From positions 53,438 to 117,437 of the forward strand of contig NZ_JARYZI010000012.1 in assembly GCF_029914245.1 (NCBI RefSeq): DNA of 64,000 nt. The letters run 5' to 3'. This document shows positions 7,743-15,905 of this stretch, in pieces (the stretch's first letter is position 1; every line of letters starts with the position of its first letter). A model generated the notes under the pieces. That model did not search any database, was not told the DNA's origin, and was given only the letters and a program-made list of their open reading frames with translations. The translations under genes and the position numbers were made by a program. The stretch comes from Fusibacter bizertensis. GTDB lineage: Bacteria; Bacillota; Clostridia; Peptostreptococcales; Acidaminobacteraceae.

Positions 7743-8918
7743 TCAAACATTAGATTCAACTACTTTTTCACAGCCATTGAACTTAGCAAATTGATCAAAG
7801 CACTTGTTTAATGCAACTTCTAACTTCTTAGTTTTCTTTACGCCTTCTTCTAACCATATGTTTTTTACCAACAATGTTTTGGTTTTCTTTTGATTGATGA
7901 CTTCAACTCTGCCAATTAATCGTTCACCATATAAAAGAGGCAGCACATAGTAAGCATATTGCCTTTGTACTTCAGGTGTATATATCTCCCATTTATATGA
8001 AAAGTCAAAAACTGCTTGAATCAACTTCCGATCCCAAAGAAAATTATCAAGCGGTGCCAATAATTCACATCTTGGTTTTTCACTTTTCATTTGTATAACT
8101 TGATGGATTAGCGGCACATCTTCTGCCAGAATATAAAGTCGGTCATTTATTGACTCGACTTGAACTGCTACGATTTTGTGTTCGGCAATGAGCGCTTCAA
8201 AAGCCTGCTTTCTCTTTGCCGCTTTAAGTTCCCATATATTGAGCCATGCATCTGATGGTTTATTCCAAAGCAAACCAATGGCTCCAATTCTTCTTAAAAT
8301 GCGCCACTTAATGTGCTCAATCTCATCTATATATGGATCCGATGATTCTAAGATCCTTTGATCTATACATCGCTTGGCTAAGTCATAGTATTTAAACGTT
8401 CCTTTTTTATGGTGAACTACCAAGTCCCCTCTAAAATAAAGTGTCTCAAGAGCTGCTCTTGATAACTTGGTATCGCTCCAATACCAGTCGACTTTGTGAT
8501 CATATCCAATATCTCGGGATGATAAAGGGCCTTTATCTTCAATCATTTTAAGTACTTCATCACAAATGTCTTCAATTTCTTGATGGCTTCTACCACCACC
8601 TTTATACGCATCGCGGTAGCGCTGAAAATATGGCCAATCAGAAGCTTGCATAATCGCTAAGTTCTTGTCGAAATAATCTATTAGTTCTCGCTTATGGTAG
8701 AGCAAATCGTATAACCACTGTTTGTCAAAATCTTTTATTCTAGATTGAAGCACAAGTTCAGCGTTTTTTCCACATACATCAATAGGGTCAAACTGGATAC
8801 AACCAACCTGCTTTACAAAAGCCATGATGCCTTCTTGTCCTTTAAAAATGTGCTTTCCCATTAGACCATGTTTTACAAGCATGAATCTACGTGCTTCTTC
8901 CTTTGATAAAGCGATCAT
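7743..8918 (-). CDS. Winged-helix DNA glycosylase of the YcaQ/AlkZ family
   Basis: A 391-residue HTH_42 (winged helix) protein. Family members AlkZ and E. coli YcaQ (AlkX) are DNA glycosylases that unhook interstrand crosslinks or remove bulky alkyl adducts. The catalytic motif in the N-terminal region reads Q42-F43-D44 (IQFDPI), the Q-phi-D form of the YcaQ/AlkX branch rather than Q-phi-Q of AlkZ. The C-terminal part has the conserved LLAPLDNFLWDR segment. The ATG has an AAGGAG site. Monocistronic. Role in crosslink repair is inferred from the motif. Confidence 0.85.
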   Translation of the reverse strand: MIALSKEEARRFMLVKHGLMGKHIFKGQEGIMAFVKQVGCIQFDPIDVCGKNAELVLQSRIKDFDKQWLYDLLYHKRELIDYFDKNLAIMQASDWPYFQRYRDAYKGGGRSHQEIEDICDEVLKMIEDKGPLSSRDIGYDHKVDWYWSDTKLSRAALETLYFRGDLVVHHKKGTFKYYDLAKRCIDQRILESSDPYIDEIEHIKWRILRRIGAIGLLWNKPSDAWLNIWELKAAKRKQAFEALIAEHKIVAVQVESINDRLYILAEDVPLIHQVIQMKSEKPRCELLAPLDNFLWDRKLIQAVFDFSYKWEIYTPEVQRQYAYYVLPLLYGERLIGRVEVINQKKTKTLLVKNIWLEEGVKKTKKLEVALNKCFDQFAKFNGCEKVVESNV

Positions 8919-9037
8919 GTAAAATCTCCTTCACTTTTGATATATTTCCAAGAACTTGAGCCGGAACATTTGTTCTTTTTTTATATCATGATTTTACTAC
9001 AGTCCAAAGCAATTGGCAACCGAAAGGAAAGGGATAC

Positions 9038-9940
9038 TTATTCTGCATATTGTACCGCGATTCCCGTTGAACGCAGATTTTCTAATAGTCCCCTATCAAT
9101 AATCTTTTGGTCAAGTTCCTCATATGCAGTTAATTCTATCAATTTTGTCAATTGCATAATAGGCGTAATATCTGCCACATGGTTATAAGAAATATTAAGG
9201 CTTTGCAAATTTGTCAAAGTAGACAAAGCATCTATACTAACGACATTATTCATATGAATATTTAGGCTAATGATACTGTCTTTTCCTCTGAGCGGCTCAA
9301 GATCAGATATTGCATTATAGGTGAGATAAACATCTGTTAAGTTTTCCCAATTTTGCATAAACCCAATATCTGATAAGTTACAATCCGTAACAATAATACT
9401 GCTAACTGCTGTAAGATTTTTTAGAAAATCATACTCTGCTACATTAGTTTCTATAAAACCAACACGTTCAAGTGCAGGCGCATCGAAATCAGCAATAGGG
9501 TCAGATATTTCTGCATAACTCACATTTAGATAAAATAAATTCTGTAGGTTTACAACTGGGTTAAGAGATTTTAAAGTTCCTCTAGAAAATGAAAAATCAT
9601 TTAAGTTAACCGCATATTCCAGTCCTGAAATTTCATTAACTGGATTTTTTTCATAATTGATATTAATTGAATAAAGCATCTCCATATCAAGCGTTGTAAG
9701 TTCACCCTCAGGCTTATCAAGTTGTTCTCGAATCATTTGCTCAAGAACTGGATCTTTAATTGTGATTCTTTCTTCAATGACAGGGGCATCTGTTTCTAGC
9801 ATATCAGTATCTTCTAAAGTCTCTTCTTGTTCTATTGATGCTTTATTTACATCATCAATGACTTCATCTGATGTATCACATCCCACTGTAAGTAATGCAA
9901 TGACGCAGAAACCAATAATTCCAATTACATTTTTTCTCAT
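9038..9940 (-). CDS. Leucine-rich repeat lipoprotein
   Basis: A 300-residue surface lipoprotein. The start is set at the ATG at 9940 because it has a GGAGG site 9 bases upstream and leads straight into a signal peptide (MRKNVIGIIGF) ending in the lipobox TVGC. An acidic linker follows. From about residue 80 come internalin-like LRRs of about 22 residues with LxxLxxLxLxxNxI spacing, for example LTNLQSLNISYNHVADI and WENLTDVYLTYNAISDL. Likely an extracellular binding or adhesion protein; ligand unknown. No operon partner. Confidence 0.85.
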   Translation of the reverse strand: MRKNVIGIIGFCVIALLTVGCDTSDEVIDDVNKASIEQEETLEDTDMLETDAPVIEERITIKDPVLEQMIREQLDKPEGELTTLDMEMLYSININYEKNPVNEISGLEYAVNLNDFSFSRGTLKSLNPVVNLQNLFYLNVSYAEISDPIADFDAPALERVGFIETNVAEYDFLKNLTAVSSIIVTDCNLSDIGFMQNWENLTDVYLTYNAISDLEPLRGKDSIISLNIHMNNVVSIDALSTLTNLQSLNISYNHVADITPIMQLTKLIELTAYEELDQKIIDRGLLENLRSTGIAVQYAE

Positions 9941-10085
9941 TATATTCACCTCCAATTTTATCATAACGCTACTCAGAAGATTGAGCTACTTCAATTAGAG
10001 ATTTGTCATTGACATCTTTAGCTATAGTTATAGTACTGGTATTCTAGATAAGATAAAATATAATAGATCATACAAATATAAGCTC
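9941..10085. other. Intergenic, no gene seen
   Basis: AT-rich stretch between the LRR lipoprotein start and the terminator of tRNA-Leu. It presumably carries the lipoprotein promoter, but no convincing -35/-10 pair was found. It contains the GGAGG ribosome binding site at about 9950-9954. Confidence 0.5.
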
Positions 10086-10116
10086 AAAAAAAGACTATAT
10101 AGATATCTATATAGTC
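10086..10116 (-). terminator. Intrinsic terminator of tRNA-Leu
   Basis: A perfect 24-base palindrome (10093-10116, arms GACTATATAGAT/ATCTATATAGTC) is followed on the minus strand by seven U (10086-10092). It lies 8 bases past the CCA end of the tRNA, consistent with a single-gene tRNA transcript. Confidence 0.9.
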
Positions 10117-10124
10117 GATCATTT

Positions 10125-10210
10125 TGGTGCGAGTAATGGGACTTGAACCCACACGATATTACTATCATACGATTCTGAGTCGTACCTGTCTGCCATTCCA
10201 GCACACTCGC
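10125..10210 (-). tRNA. tRNA-Leu (anticodon CAG), CCA encoded
   Basis: A full class II tRNA reads on the minus strand. Acceptor stem GCGAGTG pairs with TACTCGC (one G-U). The D arm contains GGAATGGCAGAC, typical of leucine tRNAs. The anticodon stem TACGA/TCGTA encloses loop CTCAGAA, giving anticodon CAG for CUG codons. A long variable arm and T loop GGTTCAAGTCC follow, and discriminator A plus CCA are genomically encoded (10125-10128). It has its own promoter and terminator. Confidence 0.97.
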
Positions 10211-10230
10211 AAATACTTGCTTCAAGTGTA

Positions 10231-10260
10231 ATTATACACCTTAAATTCGCAAAATGTAAA
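10231..10260 (-). promoter_or_regulatory. Promoter of tRNA-Leu
   Basis: Minus-strand TTTACA (10255-10260) and perfect TATAAT (10231-10236) are separated by 18 bases. The start point would be about 14 bases upstream of the mature 5' end at 10210. Confidence 0.75.
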
Positions 10261-10286
10261 TTGAATTTGAGCAAAACTTCTTTTGG

Positions 10287-10315
10287 TTGAACAGTAATGC
10301 CTCAATTGATATAAT
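10287..10315 (+). promoter_or_regulatory. Promoter of the acyltransferase-TetR operon
   Basis: TTGAAC (10287-10292), a 17-base spacer and a perfect TATAAT (10310-10315) are present. The transcript would begin near 10322, which fixes the acyltransferase start at the ATG at 10344 and excludes the upstream ATG-like start. Confidence 0.85.
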
Positions 10316-10343
10316 GTACTGGAATCAATTAATAGGAGGCAAC

Positions 10344-11381
10344 ATGACAAAGAAAAATTATACCAGTATTCATTATATGAGGATTGTTGCTTGTTTGATG
10401 GTCATCGCCATACATATCACTGCAGCGCCAGTCGTTACACTCGACAAAAATTCGATAGTACAATTGTTTTTTTTGTTTATTAATCAAGTTTCGAAACCTG
10501 CTGTTCCAATTTTTATATTCATCAGCGGTTTTTTACTGCATCATATCTACGCGAACAAACCTATACACCTGTTCACATACTATAAGAAACGATTACCTGC
10601 GCTAGTTTTCCCATATATTGTGTGGTCTTTGGGGTATTATTTACTCTATGTTAAGCTTGGCTATTATCCTCTCAATTTCAAATTTGCCTTGTCCGGGTTG
10701 ATGTGGGGGACTTTCATTTACCATCTTTATTTTATGATCATCATCATACAGATGTATATTCTCTATCCATTATTGAAAATGTGCGGGAACAGATGGGGTG
10801 AAATCAAGTTGTTTATCGGAGTACTTGTGATTCAACTCCTATTGATTAAAGTTCCTTTTGAACATAGAGACCGCATTTTCATAACTTACATGAGTTATTT
10901 TACTTTTGGGATACTGCTTCAGTCACTCTATTCGAAAATTAATTTTAAATCGCTTTCATATGGGATTATGATTTGCCTTTTTATCTTATTTGGTATATTA
11001 AATGCAAGTGTATTTTTAGTACATCAAAATGGTTGGTTTGAAATCGCAAGTATTTGGGATTCACTTATATATGTAGACCTTAGCTTATCAGCGATCTTAG
11101 TCCTCTTCATTGGTCTAGAGTCATTTGATCAAAGGCATCCTCTTAAAACGACTCGGCACATCTCTATATTAACTCAGAGTAGCAGTAGCACTCAGTTTAT
11201 CTACTATGCACATCCATTGTTTATTCTTTTAAGTGAATACTTTATGGATCAACTGGGCGTCATCTCTATCTCCTTACGGGCACTGTCAGCTTTTATGATG
11301 ATTCTCTTGCTTTTAATCCCACTTGGTTATAAACTTGAGTCTTGGAAAACCAAATCAATTGAAAGGAAAAATTATGCCTAA
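10344..11381 (+). CDS. Integral membrane acyltransferase (acyltransferase-3 family)
   Basis: A 345-residue multi-pass membrane protein of the OafA/WecH-like acyltransferase-3 family, which moves acetyl or similar groups onto surface polysaccharide or small molecules. The start with the AGGAGG site gives MTKKNYTSIHYMRIVACLMV; the R-x6-VIAIHI segment holds the family's conserved Arg and catalytic His. About ten hydrophobic segments follow. A second conserved element, IYYAHPLFILL, lies near the C-terminus. The end overlaps the downstream TetR gene by 8 bases, so the two are co-expressed. The acceptor substrate is unknown. Confidence 0.88.
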   Translation: MTKKNYTSIHYMRIVACLMVIAIHITAAPVVTLDKNSIVQLFFLFINQVSKPAVPIFIFISGFLLHHIYANKPIHLFTYYKKRLPALVFPYIVWSLGYYLLYVKLGYYPLNFKFALSGLMWGTFIYHLYFMIIIIQMYILYPLLKMCGNRWGEIKLFIGVLVIQLLLIKVPFEHRDRIFITYMSYFTFGILLQSLYSKINFKSLSYGIMICLFILFGILNASVFLVHQNGWFEIASIWDSLIYVDLSLSAILVLFIGLESFDQRHPLKTTRHISILTQSSSSTQFIYYAHPLFILLSEYFMDQLGVISISLRALSAFMMILLLLIPLGYKLESWKTKSIERKNYA

Positions 11382-11997
11382 AGATACTTTCTTTAATCTA
11401 TCTGAAGAAAAAAAACAAAAGATTATGGAAGCTGCACTTAAAGAATTTGAACAAAATGATTATGATGCGGCAAGCATCAATCAAATCGTTATCAATTCTG
11501 GCATTTCTAAAGGAAGTTTCTATCAATATTTTCAAGATAAAAAAGACCTTTATATTTACCTTATGAATTTGATGGTTGAGAAAAAATTAAAATATATTAC
11601 ACCTGCAATGATGAATCCTTTCGAGCATAGTTTTTTTGAAGTTATTCGTGAAATGAATCAGTCGGGACTTATGTTTGCTAGAGAAAATCCTCAATATATG
11701 AAAATAGGCACACGACTACTGAAAGATCAAAACAGTGATATCTATAAAGAAATAATGGCACAAAATCAAGATCAAGCTTATGAAGTTTACGAACAACTAC
11801 TACAACATGCTATTGCAAAAGGTGAAGTAAGAAATGACATTGATGTTAAATTAACTGCTCGAATTATATTTACAATTAGTGCGGACCTCGTTTCATCAAA
11901 TAGTGAATTAATTGCTGAAACATGGCCAGAAAACCTTATCCAGCAGCTTGAGAAAGTAATGGCACTTATCCAACATGGAATTGCCAATCCAAAATAA
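11374..11997 (+). CDS. TetR family transcriptional regulator
   Basis: A 207-residue regulator. The start is taken at the ATG at 11374, which has a GAAAGGA site and gives MPKDTFFNLSEEKKQKIM. The N-terminal helix-turn-helix (about 10-55) is recognisable from AALKEFEQNDYDAASINQIV and GISKGSFYQYFQDKKDLY. The C-terminal all-helical domain is ligand-binding and not assignable. It is translationally coupled to the membrane acyltransferase, so it probably controls this operon or a stress response of the envelope. A bidirectional terminator follows at 12003-12048. Confidence 0.92.
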   Translation: MPKDTFFNLSEEKKQKIMEAALKEFEQNDYDAASINQIVINSGISKGSFYQYFQDKKDLYIYLMNLMVEKKLKYITPAMMNPFEHSFFEVIREMNQSGLMFARENPQYMKIGTRLLKDQNSDIYKEIMAQNQDQAYEVYEQLLQHAIAKGEVRNDIDVKLTARIIFTISADLVSSNSELIAETWPENLIQQLEKVMALIQHGIANPK

Positions 11998-12002
11998 TGA
12001 AA

Positions 12003-12048
12003 AAAGGCGTTATTGCGCATCTAAGTTTTGATGTGCAATAACGCCTTT
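12003..12048. terminator. Bidirectional terminator between tetR-like gene and serS
   Basis: An 18-bp stem (12003-12020 with 12031-12048, one G-U pair) has a 10-base loop and A/T runs on both sides. It serves the convergent TetR gene and serS. Confidence 0.9.
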
Positions 12049-12070
12049 ATTTATATGGCAAAATCCTGTA

Positions 12071-13351
12071 CTATCTAATAAATTCTTTACCACCCATATA
12101 CATCTGAAGCGGTTTAGGGATCTTAATTGACCCATCTTCTTGTAAGTTGTTTTCAAGGAAAGCAATTAACATCCTTGGAGGTGCAACCACTGTGTTGTTT
12201 AGTGTATGTGCAAAAATGTTACCTTGTTCTTTGTTTCTCACCCTGATACCAAGTCTTCTAGCTTGCGCATCGCCTAAGTTTGAACAACTTCCTACCTCAA
12301 AATACTTTTGTTGACGTGGTGACCACGCTTCAACATCTATGCTTTTTACTTTAAGGTCTGCTAAATCTCCAGAGCAACACTCAAGTGCACGTACTGGAAT
12401 ATCAAGTGTTCTAAAGAAATCAATTGTGTTGTTATATAGTTTATCAAACCATATTGGACTTTCTTCAGGGTTACATACGACGATCATCTCTTGTTTTTCA
12501 AATTGATGAATACGGTATACGCCACGCTCTTCAATACCATGTGCGCCAACTTCCTTTCTAAAGCAAGGAGAATAGCTCGTCATCGCTTGTGGCAATTCTT
12601 CTTCATCCATTAATGTATCTATGAATTTACCAATCATTGAGTGCTCACTTGTACCAATAAGGTAAAGATCTTCCCCTTCGATTTTATACATCATATTTTC
12701 CATCTCAGTGAAACTCATAACGCCAGTAACTACTTCAGAGCGAATCATATACGGAGGAATGTAGTACTCAAATCCTCTATCAATCATAAAATCACGTGCA
12801 TAAGATAATATCCCAGAATGTAATCTCGCTATATCTCCCCTTAGGTAGTAAAAGCCATTACCACTTGTTTTTCTTGCACTTTCAAGATCAATGCCTTTTA
12901 ATTTTTCCATAATTTCAACATGATATGGTACTTCAAAAGCTGGTACAAATGGTTCGCCAAATTTCTCAACTTCTACGTTTTCGCTGTCATCCTTACCTAT
13001 CGGCACAGAATCGTCAATGATATTTGGAATCACAAGCATTCTCTCTCTGATTTTGTCAGCAAGTTCTTGTTCTCTTACTTCTAACTCTGCAAGTTCTTTT
13101 CCAATAGCTGCAACTTTTTCTTTTGTTTTTTCAGCTTCTTCTTTCATGCCCTTAGCCATGTATCCACCAATCTCTTTACTGATGGCATTACGTTGTCCTC
13201 TTAGATCATCGCCTCTGGTTTTAGCTGCTCTAAATTCAGTATCCATCTCGATAACTTCATCTACCATGACGAGTTTTTGATCTTGGAATTTCTTCTTAAT
13301 GTTTTCTTTTACTAGCTCTGGATTACTTCTAATCATTTTAATATCTAACAT
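12071..13351 (-). CDS. serS: Seryl-tRNA synthetase
   Basis: Class II synthetase charging tRNA-Ser, 426 residues. An N-terminal coiled-coil arm (about 28-105) binds the tRNA. The catalytic core shows TSEHSM, motif 2 (FRKEVGAHG...GVYRIHQFEK) and motif 3 near the C-terminus (APPRMLIAFLEN). The ATG has an AGGAGG site. It lies behind a T-box leader with promoter, so it should be induced by uncharged tRNA-Ser. Monocistronic with a strong terminator. Confidence 0.98.
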   Translation of the reverse strand: MLDIKMIRSNPELVKENIKKKFQDQKLVMVDEVIEMDTEFRAAKTRGDDLRGQRNAISKEIGGYMAKGMKEEAEKTKEKVAAIGKELAELEVREQELADKIRERMLVIPNIIDDSVPIGKDDSENVEVEKFGEPFVPAFEVPYHVEIMEKLKGIDLESARKTSGNGFYYLRGDIARLHSGILSYARDFMIDRGFEYYIPPYMIRSEVVTGVMSFTEMENMMYKIEGEDLYLIGTSEHSMIGKFIDTLMDEEELPQAMTSYSPCFRKEVGAHGIEERGVYRIHQFEKQEMIVVCNPEESPIWFDKLYNNTIDFFRTLDIPVRALECCSGDLADLKVKSIDVEAWSPRQQKYFEVGSCSNLGDAQARRLGIRVRNKEQGNIFAHTLNNTVVAPPRMLIAFLENNLQEDGSIKIPKPLQMYMGGKEFIR

Positions 13352-13452
13352 GTTCTTCCTCCTGATTCAATAGTCAAGTATTCTGCGGCATCACCCGCTT
13401 TAATAAAATGGAAGTTCCTTCCTTGATGGAAGAATTTTCCGGTTAATGGTCA

Positions 13453-13684
13453 GAAAAAAACTCCCTGTCCCATTAAACAATGGGACGGAAGTATCCGCGT
13501 TGCCACCCAAATTGCAACAGAAAACTGTTGCCAACTCATAACTGCTATAAAGGGCTTACCCTTCGACTCATCGCCGATAGCTCCTAAAGTGGACAGATAT
13601 GATTACGTACTAGCTCTCACCAACCGCTAGCTCTCTTAACCGCCTTCATTATCTTAGCTTTAATCATAGCTAAATTCATATGTT
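13453..13684 (-). ncRNA. T-box leader RNA of serS with terminator
   Basis: The minus-strand leader contains the T-box core GGGTGGCAACGCGG (about 13496-13509) followed by an 8-bp terminator stem (13467-13474/13479-13486) and seven U (13454-13460). The bulge reads UGGC, complementary to GCCA, the 3' end expected for tRNA-Ser with discriminator G. The distal stem I element (CTAGCGGTTGGTGAGAGCTAG region, about 13606-13626) is also present. A likely specifier is UCC (Ser) in CTGTCCAC near 13590-13597; this is a guess from position, not a fold. Confidence 0.92.
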
Positions 13685-13690
13685 AGTACT

Positions 13691-13718
13691 ATTTTACCTT
13701 AGAATCAGATAATTTCAA
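13691..13718 (-). promoter_or_regulatory. Promoter of the serS T-box transcript
   Basis: Minus-strand TTGAAA (13713-13718), a 16-base spacer and TAAAAT (13691-13696) are present. The start would be near 13684, giving a leader of about 330 bases before serS. Confidence 0.7.
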
Positions 13719-13790
13719 GTGGAATTTTAAAAATGCCAAAATCTAATTTAAATTATATATAGTTTTCAATATAAATGTTATTCATGGTCA

Positions 13791-15023
13791 TCATTCTATT
13801 GCTCGTTCAACAGCTTGGTTTGAACCATGCTTTACATCTCTCAAAATACCAAGACCGAGTAAAAGCATCCCAATACCTGATAGCAAAACACCTGATAGTA
13901 GCATCTGATGAACCCCTAGTAGTTCAATTACCCATCCGCCACCGATGCTACCGATGATGCCACCAAAAGTTGTAGAAGCAATCAGGTAACTTTGACCTTT
14001 AACTTTGTCAAACTCAGTCATTCGATCATGTATATAAGAAACCGATGCTGGTACATATAGTGCAAAAGATAGAAACTGAAAACCCTGTGCAACATAAAGC
14101 ATCGTAATATTCGTCGCAAATGCCATCAAGATACTTTTAATAAAGAAGAAAAGACCAGAAGCAATAAACAATTTGCCACAATCAAATTTTTTCAGTAAAA
14201 AACCAAAAGCGAGCATCGTTGGAAGCTCTGACATGGCAGCTATCGTAAGTGCTTTCCCAAATTGTAGTTCATTTCCATTGACATTTTGAACGATTTGAAT
14301 CAAGTATATATTTGCCATGGTATGAAAAGCATATAATAGAGAAACCCCTAATAAAATCATGATAAATGTAGGATATTTATTGAAAAAATGTCCTTCCTTG
14401 TGTTTATGGGCTTGTGCGTGAGTACGCACTGTTTGACTTGCAGGATCGACTGGTAATATAAAAACTGCAAGACCACAAAATCCAAATAAAACTACCCCCA
14501 TGAACGGTACCATTTGAGCTGAGAAAAGCCCTATTAAAACTCCCAAGAGGCTTGACTGTACTGCAAATGATAATGATCCAAAAGCACGTGTAATCCCAAA
14601 ATTAAGCTGTTTACTTTGAATGATTCTGGTCATCACAAAAGCGTTGATCAGCGGTTGTAATGTCACTACAAGGGTGATGGTCAACAGATAGAGTACAGTC
14701 ATTAACCAAAATATTTGATTAAAAACCATAGCTATTAACATCAACAATGCGCCTACTAGAAGTATGCTAATAATGATTTGCTTTAATCTTTTTGCTCCAC
14801 CTTTATCAGCAATCGTGCCAAGTATAGGCTGAATCGTTATCGATAATACACTTGCTATAGCAATAATTATACCTATGCTTCCACTTTTATGTCCTGCCTG
14901 TTTTAAATAAAATGTTGAATAACTGTATACTGTGCAAAATATCATCCAATATAGGATTTGCACTAAAATCGTCACCACGCCATTGTTTCTATTTGATATT
15001 GTTTTAGCCACTATACTCACCAA
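13791..15023 (-). CDS. MFS transporter, possible nucleoside/sugar permease
   Basis: A 410-residue, 12-segment major facilitator of the MFS_1-like/LacY-NupG-related group. The N-terminal half shows SIGIIIAIASVLSITIQPILGTIADK, with the conserved acidic/basic loop between helices 2 and 3. The annotated start at 15023 is a TTG with AAAGGTG 7 bases upstream; a GTG at 15011 is an alternative. It is divergent from a YeiL-like Crp/Fnr regulator and an inverted repeat (15042-15060) lies just upstream. The substrate is not readable; the YeiL link suggests a nucleoside. Confidence 0.82.
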   Translation of the reverse strand: MVSIVAKTISNRNNGVVTILVQILYWMIFCTVYSYSTFYLKQAGHKSGSIGIIIAIASVLSITIQPILGTIADKGGAKRLKQIIISILLVGALLMLIAMVFNQIFWLMTVLYLLTITLVVTLQPLINAFVMTRIIQSKQLNFGITRAFGSLSFAVQSSLLGVLIGLFSAQMVPFMGVVLFGFCGLAVFILPVDPASQTVRTHAQAHKHKEGHFFNKYPTFIMILLGVSLLYAFHTMANIYLIQIVQNVNGNELQFGKALTIAAMSELPTMLAFGFLLKKFDCGKLFIASGLFFFIKSILMAFATNITMLYVAQGFQFLSFALYVPASVSYIHDRMTEFDKVKGQSYLIASTTFGGIIGSIGGGWVIELLGVHQMLLSGVLLSGIGMLLLGLGILRDVKHGSNQAVERAIE

Positions 15024-15041
15024 TCCTTAACACCTTTAATC

Positions 15042-15060
15042 TACAGTTATATTAACTGTA
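15042..15060. promoter_or_regulatory. Inverted repeat upstream of the MFS gene (putative operator)
   Basis: TACAGTTA-TAT-TAACTGTA is a perfect 8-bp inverted repeat with a 3-base centre. It lies 18 bases upstream of the MFS start in the divergent intergenic region, where a regulator would control access to the promoter. Confidence 0.5.
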
Positions 15061-15120
15061 AATTATATATTTATAAACTTTAATTACAATACGAGTATAC
15101 CCCATAAAAGTATGATAAAA

Positions 15121-15136
15121 TATGAGATATCTCATA
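15121..15136. promoter_or_regulatory. 16-bp palindrome upstream of the YeiL-like gene (putative operator)
   Basis: TATGAGATATCTCATA is fully self-complementary and lies 33 bases upstream of the regulator's ATG. It differs from the inverted repeat near the MFS gene, so two proteins may act here. Confidence 0.5.
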
Positions 15137-15168
15137 CTAATAACAGAAAATTTTATTTGGAGGCAAAT

Positions 15169-15846
15169 ATGCAGATCAGTAATAACCCTGCAAACGTAGA
15201 AATGCTTTGCAATACCCATCATTTTAAAGATTTTTTTTCATTTGATATTATACCTTATTTAGAAATACATACATTTTCAAATAAAGAAATTATTTGTAAT
15301 GAAGGCGAACCATTTCCTTACCTTTACTATCTAGTTAAAGGTAAAGCAAAAATATATTTGACGCATAAAAACGGACAACGCACTCTTGTACTTTTTGCCC
15401 AAGCACCTTGCTTCATTGGAGAAATGGGCCTCTTAGAAATTGAACCTTACGCAAAAGGGGTTACTGCTATGGAGATGTGTACATGCTTAGCACTCCCTTT
15501 ATCAAGCTGTAGTAATATGCTTCTAGAAGATCCCAAGTTTTTAAGAAACCTCGCTAGAATTCTCGGTGATAAAGCAAGAATTCGAACTGATAATTTAGCT
15601 AAGAGCTATGCATACCCTTTTGAAAATCGCTTTGCATCTTTTATACTACTAAGCTCATGTGATAACGTCTATAACGAAATGCATACTGAAGCTTCAGAAT
15701 TTCTAAATGTAAGCTACAGGCATCTTTTATTTACTTTGCATGATTTATGCTCCCGTCAAATTTTAGAAAAACATGGACGTGATTACCATATTCTAAATCG
15801 CGATTACCTTGAAAAATTAACAGATGAAATTAGCGAGACAATCTAA
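15169..15846 (+). CDS. Crp/Fnr family regulator, YeiL-like
   Basis: A 225-residue activator/repressor. The start is the ATG at 15169, preceded by GGAGG. The N-terminal cyclic-nucleotide-binding fold (about 20-125) contains the GEPFPYLYYLVKGKAKIY segment. The C-terminal winged helix includes ASEFLNVSYRHLLFTLHDLC, which resembles E. coli YeiL. There are many cysteines (C12, C44, C83, C103 and others), so a redox or metal cofactor is possible. It is divergent from an MFS transporter. E. coli yeiL neighbours nucleoside uptake and pseudouridine genes; psuK-psuG lie 9 kb away here. Confidence 0.82.
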   Translation: MQISNNPANVEMLCNTHHFKDFFSFDIIPYLEIHTFSNKEIICNEGEPFPYLYYLVKGKAKIYLTHKNGQRTLVLFAQAPCFIGEMGLLEIEPYAKGVTAMEMCTCLALPLSSCSNMLLEDPKFLRNLARILGDKARIRTDNLAKSYAYPFENRFASFILLSSCDNVYNEMHTEASEFLNVSYRHLLFTLHDLCSRQILEKHGRDYHILNRDYLEKLTDEISETI

Positions 15847-15856
15847 ATTAACACAT

Positions 15857-15893
15857 AAAAAGAACCCTTTTATGATTTTAAAAGGGTTCTTTT
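15857..15893. terminator. Bidirectional terminator between YeiL-like and SH3 lipoprotein genes
   Basis: The stem AAAAGAACCCTTTT/AAAAGGGTTCTTTT encloses a short loop. A- and T-tracts on both sides allow it to serve both convergent genes. Confidence 0.9.
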
Positions 15894-15905
15894 GCACAAT
15901 TTAAT

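Noticed and set aside
10028..10225. Minus-strand 65-codon frame
   Set aside because: It overlaps the tRNA-Leu gene and its terminator completely.
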